Positions 36,055 through 45,073 of a stretch of DNA of 64,000 nt are shown here, in pieces. The DNA is from Hyphomicrobiales bacterium (GTDB taxonomy: Bacteria; Pseudomonadota; Alphaproteobacteria; Rhizobiales; Beijerinckiaceae). The notes beneath the pieces were generated by a model, which was not told the DNA's origin, did no database searches, and saw only the letters and a program-made list of their open reading frames with translations. The first letter of the stretch is position 1. Each line of letters opens with the position of its first letter. Made by a program: the position numbers and the translations under genes. The stretch spans positions 1 to 64,000 of the forward strand of contig CANFLM010000002.1 of the NCBI GenBank assembly GCA_947447895.1, given 5' to 3'.

Positions 36055-37152
36055 TTAGCCCCGGTCATTTTTGCGCGGCGGTGTGGCCGCTGCCGTTTGC
36101 GGCTTGGCCGCCGGCTTTTTGGTGGCTGTTGCTGTCGGCTTGCCGGCCGGTGCGGCCTTGTTGGCTGCGGTTTTCACCGGTTCAGGTTTGCCGGCAACGG
36201 TCTTGCTGGCGGCAGGCTTGCCGGCTTGTGGCTTGTTGACCACGACCGCCACAGGTTTGCCTGCTGCACTGGCGACTGTCTTGGCGGCAGCGGGGGCAGC
36301 CACTGCTTTGGCCGGCGGCTGTGGTGCGTATTTGGCTGCAGCGGCAGAAGCCGGTGCAGGCACACTGGCCGGAGTTGCCGTTTTGACCGCATTGGCCGCG
36401 GCGGGTTTTGCGGGCTCGGCTGCGGGGGCTTGCGGCACGAACGGGGCAATGCTGGCGACCTGTGCAGGCGCCGCATGGCGGTTCAATTGGGCGGGACGGC
36501 CGTCGGTGCGCAGCGTCGCGAGCAGGACCTTGTCATCATCCCCTTCCATCGGGGCGCGGCCGATATAGTCGACCTTGACGCGTGCGGTGCCCAGATGTTT
36601 GAAATTCAGGCTGGTGGCCACCTGTTCGGACACGTCGACCAGACGGTCATCATGGTAGGGACCGCGGTCGTTGACGCGGGCGATGATCGAGCGGCCGTTC
36701 AGCGTATTGGTCACGCGCACATAGCTCGGCAAAGGCATGGTCGGATGCGCCACCGAAATCGATTCGCGGTCGAACACTTCGCCATTGGCGGTCATGCGGC
36801 CATGGAAGGACGGGCCGTACCATGAGGCGGTGCCGACCGCGCTGTAATTCTTGTCCTCGCGCGGCACATAGAGCTTGCCGGCCACGGTATAGGGCTTGCC
36901 CACCATGTCATAGCCGCCACCCTTGGGGATCGGCTCGCCATCGGCTATCACTTTGGGACTGGCTTTGACCCCGTATTTGTTGCCCGAGGCGGTCTTGGTC
37001 GGATTCGAGGCGCAATTGGCGACCAGCAGGCCCAGCATGACCACCGCGGCGGGACGCCACCAGACCAGTCTATTCCGGCTCCTGATCGGCAGGCTGGCAG
37101 GCAAGACCTGTCCAGCAAGCGGGGTGATTGGGCCTTGGGATTGCTGTGTCAA
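36055..37152 (-). CDS. rlpA: RlpA-like septal ring protein with Ala/Lys/Pro-rich tail
   Basis: Envelope protein of about 365 residues with a double-psi beta-barrel (TASWYGPSFHGRMTANGEVFD, PLPSYVRVTNTLNGRSIIARVNDRGPYHDDRLVDVS). The catalytic Asp of RlpA lytic transglycosylases is in NDRGPY. The signal ends at LLVANC, a weak lipobox with Asn at -1. The C-terminal 130 residues are a low-complexity Ala/Lys/Pro/Val stretch instead of a clear SPOR domain. TTG at 37152 has AAGGA 7 bases upstream; other starts are possible. Confidence 0.85.
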   Translation of the reverse strand: MTQQSQGPITPLAGQVLPASLPIRSRNRLVWWRPAAVVMLGLLVANCASNPTKTASGNKYGVKASPKVIADGEPIPKGGGYDMVGKPYTVAGKLYVPREDKNYSAVGTASWYGPSFHGRMTANGEVFDRESISVAHPTMPLPSYVRVTNTLNGRSIIARVNDRGPYHDDRLVDVSEQVATSLNFKHLGTARVKVDYIGRAPMEGDDDKVLLATLRTDGRPAQLNRHAAPAQVASIAPFVPQAPAAEPAKPAAANAVKTATPASVPAPASAAAAKYAPQPPAKAVAAPAAAKTVASAAGKPVAVVVNKPQAGKPAASKTVAGKPEPVKTAANKAAPAGKPTATATKKPAAKPQTAAATPPRKNDRG

Positions 37153-37306
37153 ATCGTGATCCTTGAAAACACCGACTGGCAGGATTGCTCCATGTTGAAC
37201 AATCCACCTATCGTGACGGTTATAGGCCTGTCCGCCTCTGCTAGCCACACTGAGGGCGAGGTTTTTCTGCTTATGCTTACCAAAGCTTTAACGGAACCAG
37301 ATTGTC

Positions 37307-38530
37307 GTGAATCACTTGTTACGCCAAATTGCGGCCTATCAATGGTTGAGTCTGGATGAATTTGTGACCCTTTCCCACAACCGGCTTGTGCTTGAACTGT
37401 CGGTCCTGTCCGCCACCAGCTTTGCCATGCTGGGTTTGCATCAGCCGTTTTTCCCGATCTGGCTGGCCACTCGCGGGCTTTCGGCCGAGCAGATCGGCCT
37501 GATCCTGTCCGTGCCGATTTTTCTGCGGGCCTTTGTTGGACCGTGGATCACCGGCCTGGCCGACCGCTATATCGCCCCCCGCCATCTGCTGGCGGTGGTC
37601 GGCGGGCTTGCCGGTTGCGGCTGGCTGGTCATGCCGTTCAGTCCGGATTTTCCTGTCCTGCTCGGGGTGGTGACCCTGACAGTCACCATGATGCTGGCGC
37701 CGATCCCGTTGGGGGATGTGATTACCCTCGATGCGCTGCGTGACAATCCCGTGCTGGTTTACGGACGTTTGCGGGTGTGGGGCTCGATCGCCTTCATGCT
37801 GGTCACCTTGCTGGCCGGCCTGATGGTGTCCTGGCTGGATGTGGCGGTTGTTCCGGCGGTGATGGCGGTCTTCTGTTTCGGGACCACGGCCGTGGCCTTG
37901 TGGATGCGCACGGGCATGTTCATTCCTGCCCGACATCTCAAACCGGTTGCGGCTGAAGCGGACGGGCCGGATGGTTCCGTAGCGCCGGTCCCGAAGCGGC
38001 TCTATCTGTTTTTGCTCGGCACCGGTCTGGTCGGGTCTTCCAACGCCGTGCTCAACGGGTTCGGACCGGTCCTGTGGGTGCAGCAGGGCATATTGTCGTG
38101 GCAGATCGGGGTGCTCACCGCCTTTTCCGTGGTGGTCGAGATCGTCGTGTTCTGGCGGTTGGGCGGCAGTCGGGACGTCGGCAAGGCCTATCGCTATCTG
38201 ATGATCGGCGGGGCGGCGGCGATTGTCCGCTGGCTGCTGATGGGGCTGGCCCCCGATGTGATCGGCATCGGCATTTTGCAGACCTTGCACGCCTTGAGTT
38301 TCGCCCTGTTCCATCTCGGTGCGCTGGCAATGGTGGCCGCTCTGGCGCCGGTGGCGCGGCGCGCCCATGTCCAAGGCCTGTTTTCTGCCGCCAGTGCCCT
38401 GATGTTTGCATTGGTGACCGTGCTGGCCGGACCGCTGGTGCAGGCCTGGGGAATCAAGGCCTATTTCGGGATGATACCCTTTGCCGTGGCCGGATTGCTG
38501 CTGATCATGCTGTCGCATCACAAACGGTAA
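37307..38530 (+). CDS. MFS transporter, HcaT/LacY-like branch
   Basis: Inner-membrane permease of 407 residues. Twelve helices; features of the MFS_1-like/HcaT group (FFPIWLATRGLSAEQIGLILSVPIFLRAFVGPWITGLADR; YGRLRVWGSIAFM in the fifth to sixth helix region; HALSFALFHLGALA). Substrate unknown; relatives carry phenylpropionate, nucleosides or sugars. The GTG at 37307 is the first start after the divergent rlpA region; an internal start near the first helix is possible. Confidence 0.82.
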   Translation: MNHLLRQIAAYQWLSLDEFVTLSHNRLVLELSVLSATSFAMLGLHQPFFPIWLATRGLSAEQIGLILSVPIFLRAFVGPWITGLADRYIAPRHLLAVVGGLAGCGWLVMPFSPDFPVLLGVVTLTVTMMLAPIPLGDVITLDALRDNPVLVYGRLRVWGSIAFMLVTLLAGLMVSWLDVAVVPAVMAVFCFGTTAVALWMRTGMFIPARHLKPVAAEADGPDGSVAPVPKRLYLFLLGTGLVGSSNAVLNGFGPVLWVQQGILSWQIGVLTAFSVVVEIVVFWRLGGSRDVGKAYRYLMIGGAAAIVRWLLMGLAPDVIGIGILQTLHALSFALFHLGALAMVAALAPVARRAHVQGLFSAASALMFALVTVLAGPLVQAWGIKAYFGMIPFAVAGLLLIMLSHHKR

Positions 38531-38592
38531 ATGCACAAGGCAGCCCCGCGCCAGTGCATAGGCTCGACTGCTTCATAAATGCGGCGAACTGT

Positions 38593-38621
38593 TTTACAGT
38601 CGCCCTCAAGACCACAATAAA
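38593..38621 (+). promoter_or_regulatory. Possible promoter of the dehydratase gene
   Basis: TTTACA (38593-38598), 17-base spacer, AATAAA (38616-38621), with the ATG 26 bases beyond. Moderate match. Confidence 0.33.
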
Positions 38622-38647
38622 CCATCAAGGGACGGACCAGTACAATC

Positions 38648-39577
38648 ATGAGCACGCAGCACGCATCAGTCTATACCGGCATCTATCCGATTGCCCCGAC
38701 ACCTTTTCTCGAAAACGGCGATCTCGATCTCGACGGGATGCGGCGCGTCCTGGATTGCATGATCGATCAGGGCGTGGACGGGATTTGTATTCTGGCCAAT
38801 TATTCCGAACAGTTTCTGCTGACCGATGCCGAGCGCGACCTGTTGACCGATCTGTGCCTTGACCACGTGGCCGGTCGCGTGCCGGTCATTGTTACCACCA
38901 GCCATTTCAGCACCCGTATTGCCAGCGAAAGGGCTGCAAAGGCCAAAAAGGCCGGTGCGGCCATGCTGATGCTGATGCCTCCCTATCACGGCACCGGCTT
39001 GCGGGCCGATGAAAACGGCATGGTCGAGCATTTCGCAGCCGTGGCGAAGGCCTCCGGCCTGCCGATCATGGTGCAGGACGCCCCATTGAGCGGGGTCACG
39101 CTGTCGGTGTCCTTCCTCGTGCGGCTCGCCAAGGAGGTGCCGCTGGTGCAATATTTCAAAATCGAAACCGCACAGGCCGCCGCCAAATTGCGCGGACTGA
39201 TTGCGGCAGGCGGGGCCTCGATCCTCGGACCCTTCGACGGCGAGGAGTCCATTACGCTGATGGCCGATCTGGATGCAGGTGCCACCGGCACGATGTGCAG
39301 TGCCTTGCTGCCGGATCTGATCCGTCCTGTGGTGATCGATTATCTGGCCGGCCGCCGCACCGAGGCCGCCAGCCAGTATGCCCGCATCCTGCCGCTGATC
39401 AATTACGAGAACCGCCAATGCGGTTTGCGGGCCACCAAAGCGATGATGGCCGAAGGCGGGGTGATCAAACACGAAACCGTCCGCCATCCGCTCGAGCCCC
39501 TGCATCCGCAGACCCGGGCCGGATTGCTGGAGCTGGCGCGCGAGGTCAATCCGCTGGTCCTTCATTGGGGCAAATAG
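38648..39577 (+). CDS. araD: DapA-family lyase, 2-keto-3-deoxy-L-arabonate dehydratase-like
   Basis: A 309-residue class I aldolase/dehydratase barrel. The Schiff-base lysine is in YFKIETAQAA (about residue 161). Closest recognised family is L-2-keto-3-deoxyarabonate dehydratase of the oxidative arabinose pathway: shared GICILANYSEQFLLTDAERD, VPVIVTTSHFS, LMPPYHG and LINYENRQCG rather than the DapA motifs. The product would be 2-oxoglutarate semialdehyde. No other genes of that pathway are next to it, so the physiological substrate is uncertain. Confidence 0.75.
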   Translation: MSTQHASVYTGIYPIAPTPFLENGDLDLDGMRRVLDCMIDQGVDGICILANYSEQFLLTDAERDLLTDLCLDHVAGRVPVIVTTSHFSTRIASERAAKAKKAGAAMLMLMPPYHGTGLRADENGMVEHFAAVAKASGLPIMVQDAPLSGVTLSVSFLVRLAKEVPLVQYFKIETAQAAAKLRGLIAAGGASILGPFDGEESITLMADLDAGATGTMCSALLPDLIRPVVIDYLAGRRTEAASQYARILPLINYENRQCGLRATKAMMAEGGVIKHETVRHPLEPLHPQTRAGLLELAREVNPLVLHWGK

Positions 39578-39625
39578 GTCTTGGGGGCCGATAAGCCCGT
39601 TCGGAAAGGTGTATAACAGCACAAA

Positions 39626-39650
39626 CAATGGCCCCTTTTCGGGGCCATTG
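39626..39650. repeat. 10-bp inverted repeat hairpin after araD-like gene
   Basis: Arms CAATGGCCCC (39626-39635) and GGGGCCATTG (39641-39650) with a 5-base loop. There is no T tract on either side, so it is a weak terminator at best or a mRNA-end stabiliser. Confidence 0.5.
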
Positions 39651-39664
39651 CTCGTTGTGGATGG

Positions 39665-39693
39665 TTGACATCACCGGGTGAAAGGCGTGGAAT
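39665..39693 (+). promoter_or_regulatory. Predicted promoter of the ABC transporter operon with internal palindrome
   Basis: TTGACA (39665-39670), 17-base spacer, TGGAAT (39688-39693). The spacer begins with the perfect 11-base palindrome TCACCGGGTGA (39671-39681), positioned where a repressor would block RNA polymerase. A related ATCGGGTGAT element follows within 25 bases. Confidence 0.48.
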
Positions 39694-39770
39694 GATCGGG
39701 TGATAATTTAAACCAAAACAGGCTGGCAGCGGCAACAGGCCCTGACCGGATCCGGGTGGGGAGCAGGGCA

Positions 39771-40790
39771 ATGCGGGCATGGCTTTCGGGTGTGATGGGT
39801 GTTGTGGTGGCCGTGCTGGCCGCATTGTCGCCTCTGCCTGCGCGGGCCGAGCCCCTGAAAATCCGCATCGGCTGGTCGACCATGCCGGGCCATATGATTC
39901 CGGTTCTCTATTCCAAGCCGGACATCCTCAAATATTACGGCAAGAGCTATACCGTGGAGCCGATCCTGTTCCGTGGCAGTTCGCCGCAAATCACCGCGAT
40001 GGCGGCGGGTGAAATCGACATGGCCGCTTTTTCGGCCCTTGCCCTGAATCTGGCCGTGCTGAATGCGCGGCAGGATGTGAAAGTGCTGGCCGACATCATT
40101 CAGGACGGTGTGGGCGACCAGCATTCCGAAACCTTTCTGGTGCGCAAGGATTCCGGCATCAAGACCATTGCCGACATGAAGGGCAAACGGGTCGGCAGCA
40201 ATGCGATCGGTTCGGCGTCCGATACGGCGATCCGTGCGATGTTCAAGAAAAACGGCCTGATCGACAAGCGCGATTACACCGTGCTCGAAGTGGCGTTTCC
40301 CAATATTCCGGTGATGCTGGATGAAGGCAAAATCGATATGGGCACGGTGCTGCAGCCGATGTCCGACCAGCTGATCGCCACCGGCAAATACGAGGTTCTG
40401 TTCCGCGCCAAGGATGCGGTGGGTCCCTCTCAATTGGTCTTCCTGGCCGGACGCGGTGAATTTCTTGCCAAGAACCGTCCGCAAGTGATGGATTTTTTCG
40501 AGGACCATGTGCGCGCCATGCGCTGGTTTACCGATCCCGCCAACCGGACCGAGGCGTTGCAGATTATCGGGACTTTCATGAAGCAGTCGCCCGACAAGCT
40601 CGGCCATATGTTCACCAAGGCGGATTATTATCGTGATCCGTTCCTGTTTCCCAATATCCGCACGCTGCAGGACAGTCTGGCGGTGATCAAGGATGTCGAT
40701 CTGGCACCCAACATCGTCCAGCTTGAGCCGAAATATGTCGATCTGGGCTTCGTCGAGGAAGCCAAGCGGCGGATCGAGGGTAAAAAATAA
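39771..40790 (+). CDS. ABC transporter substrate-binding protein (NitT/TauT, NMT1-like)
   Basis: Periplasmic protein of 339 residues with a signal peptide ending at PARA (about residue 26). Mature N-terminus EPLKIRIGWSTMPGHMIPVLY and the motifs ITAMAAGEIDMAAFSALALNLA, TIADMKGKRVGSNAIGSASDTAIRAM are typical of nitrate/sulfonate/taurine-type and NMT1-like binding proteins. The ligand cannot be inferred from sequence. ATG at 39771 with GAGCAGGG before it; a GTG 15 bases upstream is less likely. Confidence 0.88.
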   Translation: MRAWLSGVMGVVVAVLAALSPLPARAEPLKIRIGWSTMPGHMIPVLYSKPDILKYYGKSYTVEPILFRGSSPQITAMAAGEIDMAAFSALALNLAVLNARQDVKVLADIIQDGVGDQHSETFLVRKDSGIKTIADMKGKRVGSNAIGSASDTAIRAMFKKNGLIDKRDYTVLEVAFPNIPVMLDEGKIDMGTVLQPMSDQLIATGKYEVLFRAKDAVGPSQLVFLAGRGEFLAKNRPQVMDFFEDHVRAMRWFTDPANRTEALQIIGTFMKQSPDKLGHMFTKADYYRDPFLFPNIRTLQDSLAVIKDVDLAPNIVQLEPKYVDLGFVEEAKRRIEGKK

Positions 40791-40831
40791 CCGTCCGCCA
40801 ATCCAGGCGCATGAACGGGAGAGGCAGTCGG

Positions 40832-41635
40832 ATGACAGCGGATTTTGGCATCAAAATCGAAGGTGTGTCCCATGCCTATCCTGGCACCCAAGGCCTGAAT
40901 GCGGCGGGCACTCTGGCGCTGAAACAGACAGATCTGCTGATCCGCCACCATGAATTCCACGCCTTGCTGGGACCGTCCGGTTGCGGCAAGTCGACCCTGC
41001 TCTATCTGATCGGCGGGTTCATTCCGGTCCAGACCGGTTCGATCAGCACGCAAAAGGGTCCGGTGACCGCACCCGGTCCCGACCGCAGCATCGTGTTCCA
41101 GAATTTTGCCCTGTTCCCTTGGAAAACCGTGCTCGAAAACGTGATGTACGGCCTTCAGAAAAAGGGCCTGCCGGAGGCCGAATGCCGCGACATCGCCCAG
41201 GCCCATATCAAGCTGGTGCAGTTGAGCGGTTTCGAACAGGCCTATCCTTCGCAACTGTCGGGCGGCATGCAACAGCGCGCCGCCATTGCCCGCACCCTGG
41301 CGGTCGATCCCGATATTCTGTTGATGGACGAGCCCTTCGGCGCGCTTGATGCGCAGACGCGGCGGGTCATGCAGGAAGAATTGCGGATGATCTGGAAACG
41401 GCGTCCCAAAACCGTGGTGTTCGTGACCCATGATGTCCATGAGGCGGTGTTTCTGGCGGACCGTATTTCGATCATGAGTGCGCGGCCGGGCCGGATCGAG
41501 CACCAGATCGATACAGGCTTGGGGCCGGAGCGCGACGAAAGCACGTTGACCGATCGCCGTTTTGTCGAGCTGGGCGAACAGATCTGGCGGCTGGTGCGCG
41601 AACAGGCGGTGCTGGCCAGCCGCGGGGGTCTGTGA
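40832..41635 (+). CDS. ABC transporter ATP-binding protein (SsuB/TauB-like)
   Basis: A 267-residue ATPase. Walker A GPSGCGKSTLLYL (about 49-61), Q-loop VFQNFALFPWKTVLENV, signature LSGGMQQRAAIARTLA, Walker B ILLMDEPFGALD, and the H-loop VFVTHDVHEAV. It powers the import system of the flanking genes. GAGAGG lies 7 bases before the ATG at 40832; the ATG 21 bases upstream is less well placed. Confidence 0.92.
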   Translation: MTADFGIKIEGVSHAYPGTQGLNAAGTLALKQTDLLIRHHEFHALLGPSGCGKSTLLYLIGGFIPVQTGSISTQKGPVTAPGPDRSIVFQNFALFPWKTVLENVMYGLQKKGLPEAECRDIAQAHIKLVQLSGFEQAYPSQLSGGMQQRAAIARTLAVDPDILLMDEPFGALDAQTRRVMQEELRMIWKRRPKTVVFVTHDVHEAVFLADRISIMSARPGRIEHQIDTGLGPERDESTLTDRRFVELGEQIWRLVREQAVLASRGGL

Positions 41636-42444
41636 TGGCCGCCGGCGACATGCGCTCGGTTGCTGCGGTGGACGGTCGCGGTTCGTTGGTGGCGGTCGTC
41701 GCGCTGTGTGTGCGCTATCTGCCTGTGCTGATCATGCTGGCGGTGTGGGAACTGGTCGGGCGATCCGGTCTTGTCTCGCAACAGATGCTGCCGGGCATCG
41801 GGGCGATAGCTGCGGCGTTTCTGGATCTGCTGCAAAGTGGCGAACTGGTCGTCAATGCCTGGCGGTCTTTGTCACGGGCGGCAACGGGGCTGGGATTGGC
41901 GGTGCTGGTCGGTATGACGGTCGGTCTCTTGATGGCAACGCGTCCCTTGTTCCGGACCCTGTTCAATCCCTTGGTGCGCATCCTCTATCCGATGCCGAAA
42001 TCGGCTTTGATTCCGCTGGTGATGATCTGGTTCGGGCTGGGTGACGCCTCCAAAATTTTCCTGATTTTTCTGGGCTGTCTGCTGCCGGTGATTGTCAGTG
42101 CCTATAACGGGGCGCGCGGGGTCAATCCCTTTATCGTCTGGTCGGCCACCAGTCTTGGTGCCAGCAAGGAGCAGGTGCTGCGCGAGATCATCCTGCCTGC
42201 TGCTTTGCCCGATATTCTGGCGGGCTGCCGCACGGCACTGGCCTTTTCGTTCATCCTGATGGTGAGTTCCGAATTCGTGATCGCCAAGGACGGCTTGGGC
42301 TTTCTGATCGGCAGTCTCGGGGATGGCGGCAACTATCCGGCCATGTTTGCAGTAATCCTCACGGTGGCCAGCACCGGCTTTGTGGCTGATCGTCTGTTCG
42401 GCAGTTTTGTCAGCCACCGCTTGCGCTGGAAAGAACAGGCATGA
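41635..42444 (+). CDS. ABC transporter permease 1 (SsuC/TauC-like)
   Basis: Inner-membrane permease of 269 residues, six helices, with the cytosolic EAA-type loop WSATSLGASKEQVLREIILPAALPDILAG. The start overlaps the ATPase stop (TGATG) and its stop overlaps the next permease (ATGA). This means the importer uses a heterodimeric permease, whereas many members of the family have only one permease gene. Confidence 0.92.
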   Translation: MAAGDMRSVAAVDGRGSLVAVVALCVRYLPVLIMLAVWELVGRSGLVSQQMLPGIGAIAAAFLDLLQSGELVVNAWRSLSRAATGLGLAVLVGMTVGLLMATRPLFRTLFNPLVRILYPMPKSALIPLVMIWFGLGDASKIFLIFLGCLLPVIVSAYNGARGVNPFIVWSATSLGASKEQVLREIILPAALPDILAGCRTALAFSFILMVSSEFVIAKDGLGFLIGSLGDGGNYPAMFAVILTVASTGFVADRLFGSFVSHRLRWKEQA

Positions 42445-43223
42445 GCCCGCTTTCGCTCATCCGTCACCGTGACCGCCTGTTGCAAGCCCTTGTGCTGGTG
42501 GGGCTGGTTTCGGTGTGGGAGTTGAGCAGCCGCGCCGGATGGGTGCATCCGTTTTTGCTGCCGCCGCCCAGCGATGTGCTGGCCCGCCTGTTTGCGGATA
42601 TGCAGAGCGGCGCGGTGTTTGTCGATCTCGGACTGACGCTCTATCGCGCAGTGACGGGTTTTGTGATTGCGGCGGTGCTGGCCGTTCCGCTGGGCATTCT
42701 GATGGCGCGGCGGCGCGGGGTGCAGTGGTTTTTCGATCCGTTGATTTCGATCGGTTTCCCGATGCCGAAAATCGCATTCGTACCGATTTTCATCTTGTGG
42801 TTCGATATTTACGACACATCCAAAGTGATCATGATCACGTTTTCATGCTTTTTTCCGATTGTGACCGCCACCTATTCCGGCACCAGCCATATCGACAAAT
42901 GGCCGTTGTGGTCTGCCCGCTCTCTCGGTGCCAGTGAAAGCGAGTTGCTGCGCGAAATCATTCTGCCGCTGGCCTCTCCTGCCATTCTGACAGGTTTGCA
43001 GATCGCCTTACCGGTCGGCATGATCACCACCATCGTCACCGAAATGCTGATGGGCGGATCGGGTGTCGGCGGGGCGATGATCGCGGCGGGACGGTTTGCC
43101 GATTCCGTCGGTGTCTTTGCGGGCATTATAGAAATTGCTATATTGGGGATGGTTGTCATTCGGGCGCTCGATTGGTTGCGGGCGCGTTTGCTGGTCTGGC
43201 ATCCCGAAAATCGGGCGCATTGA
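42441..43223 (+). CDS. ABC transporter permease 2 (SsuC/TauC-like)
   Basis: Second permease, 260 residues, homologous in layout to the first: PMPKIAFVPIFILWFDIYDTSKV and the EAA loop WSARSLGASESELLREIILPLASPAILTG. Coupled by ATGA to permease 1. Both permeases have intact coupling loops, so both should bind the ATPase. Confidence 0.92.
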   Translation: MSPLSLIRHRDRLLQALVLVGLVSVWELSSRAGWVHPFLLPPPSDVLARLFADMQSGAVFVDLGLTLYRAVTGFVIAAVLAVPLGILMARRRGVQWFFDPLISIGFPMPKIAFVPIFILWFDIYDTSKVIMITFSCFFPIVTATYSGTSHIDKWPLWSARSLGASESELLREIILPLASPAILTGLQIALPVGMITTIVTEMLMGGSGVGGAMIAAGRFADSVGVFAGIIEIAILGMVVIRALDWLRARLLVWHPENRAH

Positions 43224-43256
43224 ACGCTTGCGCCGAGCTTGAAGGAACAACTGGAT

Positions 43257-43985
43257 ATGGATTTGCGGGTCAACGATCTGCAGTGCGTGCCGTATGGGAT
43301 GGACCATTGGCAGATGGATGATATCAGGCTGGCCTCGTTTTCGGGTCGCGGTCTGGTGTTCTCGGCGGTCAATCCGTTCGTTTTTGTCGGGCCCGGGACC
43401 CTGCGGCTGCACCAGTTGCGCTATCATTTTGCCGGTCTCGCCGGTTCCAATAGCGGGGAGAGAACCTCCGATCTGATCTTGCGCAGCCTGCATGCCCTGT
43501 GCTCGCCGTGGGATGGGCCGAGCCGGCTGTTTCTGACCGTCTATTTCCAGGAGATCGAACAGCGGCTGTCGCAAGACGAGGCCCTGTTGGAGGCCGCGCA
43601 GCGGCTGTCAGGCCTCTATCATTGGCAGGACTGGCTGTTTTCCGCGCCGGCAGCCTTGCCGCGGGCGCATCTGTTTGCCCCGGATTTCGGTCCTGCCAGA
43701 CCGGTGGGCGAAAGCGATTTCGTGCAGGTTGCGATGGCTTTCCGCATCAAGGGACGCTTTATGGCGGTCCTGACCGAAGCCAGCGCCCCGACACCCAAAG
43801 AGGCACGGCAAAAACGCAGCCGGCTGGAGGCGCAGGACATCGAGGTGCTGCAGCTCGACAGCACCGGCGGCACGGCAGCGGTCATCCGGTTGATCGACCG
43901 GCTTCTCGAGGCAGAGGGACCGGGCTTCTGGCAGGCCGATCCGATCCCGCTAGGGCCATTCGCGCCCAATGCGTTCAGCATCTAG
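43257..43985 (+). CDS. Unrecognised protein linked to the ABC importer
   Basis: A 242-residue soluble protein I cannot assign. No signal peptide or membrane segment. It begins DLRVNDLQCVPYGMDHWQMDDI and has a tryptophan-containing central part (LYHWQDWLFSAPAALP). An alpha/beta C-terminus includes a FRIKGRFMAVLTE strand and the DIEVLQLDSTGGTAAVIRLIDRLLEAEG segment. It follows permease 2 by 33 bases in the same direction, so it is probably part of the operon and may act on the imported compound. AAGGA lies 10 bases before the ATG at 43257. Its stop codon interlocks with that of cobW (shared CTAG). Confidence 0.65.
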   Translation: MDLRVNDLQCVPYGMDHWQMDDIRLASFSGRGLVFSAVNPFVFVGPGTLRLHQLRYHFAGLAGSNSGERTSDLILRSLHALCSPWDGPSRLFLTVYFQEIEQRLSQDEALLEAAQRLSGLYHWQDWLFSAPAALPRAHLFAPDFGPARPVGESDFVQVAMAFRIKGRFMAVLTEASAPTPKEARQKRSRLEAQDIEVLQLDSTGGTAAVIRLIDRLLEAEGPGFWQADPIPLGPFAPNAFSI

Positions 43986-45073
43986 GACGGGGCCTGCCTC
44001 AACAGATCCAGACTGGCCTCGATCGCAGCCGGGGCAATGTCGCGGGTGATGAAGACAATCCGCGTGTCGTGATCGTCATCGGGCCAGTTCGCCAGACTGG
44101 TGGGCGGGTGCAACAGATGCTGCACGGCCTGAATGATCACCGGACCGGGACGCCCTGCGACATGGACAATACCCTTGATCCGCAACAAATCCTTGCTGCG
44201 CAGGGACAACAGCGAGTTGAGCCAGCGCTCGAGTGCCTTGGCTGGAATCGGTTGCGCGGTGCGCATGCAAAAGGCCCGCACATGGGCATTGTGGCGGTTG
44301 GGGTCGTTATGGGCATGGTCGTGCCCGTGATCATGGTGATGGCCGTGACCGGAGTGGACTGCGGCATCGCCGAGCCAGCGGTTGATGTCGCCATGCGGTT
44401 GATGGCTATGGGCGTCGGGTGAACCGAAAATCAGGTCGGTCGTGATCGCTCCCTGGATGACCAGATGGTTGTGCGCGGTCGGATTGATGCGCTGCAAGGC
44501 TGTCCGGATGGCGGTGTCGCCATTGGCATCTGTCAGGTCGCTTTTGGTGATCAGGACGCAGTCGGCCGCTGTCAGCTGCTGGACGGCTTCGGGATAGTCC
44601 TCCAGCGTGGACAGGCCGTTGACGGCATCCAGCGTCGCCACCACCCGGTGCAGCGTGAACAGGGGAGCGATCATCCGGTCATTGGCCAAAGTCTGGATGA
44701 TCGGGGTCGGATCGGCCAGACCCGTGGTTTCAATCGCCACCCGCGAGAAGGGCGGCAGCAGGCCCTGCTTCGACCGGCGCACCAGATCGAGCAGTGTATC
44801 GACCAGATCGCCGCGGACCGTGCAGCAGATGCAGCCGTTCTGCAGCACCACGGTGTTTTCAATCGCCTGCTCGACCAGCAGATGGTCAATCGGAATTTCG
44901 CCGAATTCATTGATGATGACGGCTGTATCCGCCATATCGGGGGCTTGCAGGACGTGGTTGAGCACGGTGGTTTTGCCACTGCCCAGAAAGCCCGTCAAAA
45001 TGGTGACGGGCACAGGTGCAGTGGCCGGTGTGGCGGTTGATGGAGTGGTCATGCCGGTGCGCGGGCGCGTCAC
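43982..45073 (-). CDS. CobW/COG0523 family GTPase (metallochaperone type)
   Basis: G3E P-loop GTPase of 363 residues. Walker A ILTGFLGSGKTTVLNHVL (about 25-42), the metal-binding CxCC motif QNGCICCTVRGDL, Walker B-like ETTGLADP and the TKSD guanine-specificity motif are present. A histidine-rich loop (near residues 240-255) follows, and the C-terminal CobW domain ends the protein. Such proteins deliver zinc, cobalt or other metals. It overlaps the LVIVD gene by GTGA if the GTG at 45073 is used; ATG at 45052 is the alternative. Confidence 0.9.
   Translation of the reverse strand: MTRPRTGMTTPSTATPATAPVPVTILTGFLGSGKTTVLNHVLQAPDMADTAVIINEFGEIPIDHLLVEQAIENTVVLQNGCICCTVRGDLVDTLLDLVRRSKQGLLPPFSRVAIETTGLADPTPIIQTLANDRMIAPLFTLHRVVATLDAVNGLSTLEDYPEAVQQLTAADCVLITKSDLTDANGDTAIRTALQRINPTAHNHLVIQGAITTDLIFGSPDAHSHQPHGDINRWLGDAAVHSGHGHHHDHGHDHAHNDPNRHNAHVRAFCMRTAQPIPAKALERWLNSLLSLRSKDLLRIKGIVHVAGRPGPVIIQAVQHLLHPPTSLANWPDDDHDTRIVFITRDIAPAAIEASLDLLRQAPS

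Noticed and set aside
37319-38536. 405-codon minus-strand frame opposite the MFS gene
   Set aside because: Antisense composition (His/Gln/Arg/Asp-rich), no ribosome site; the plus-strand frame is an obvious 12-helix transporter.
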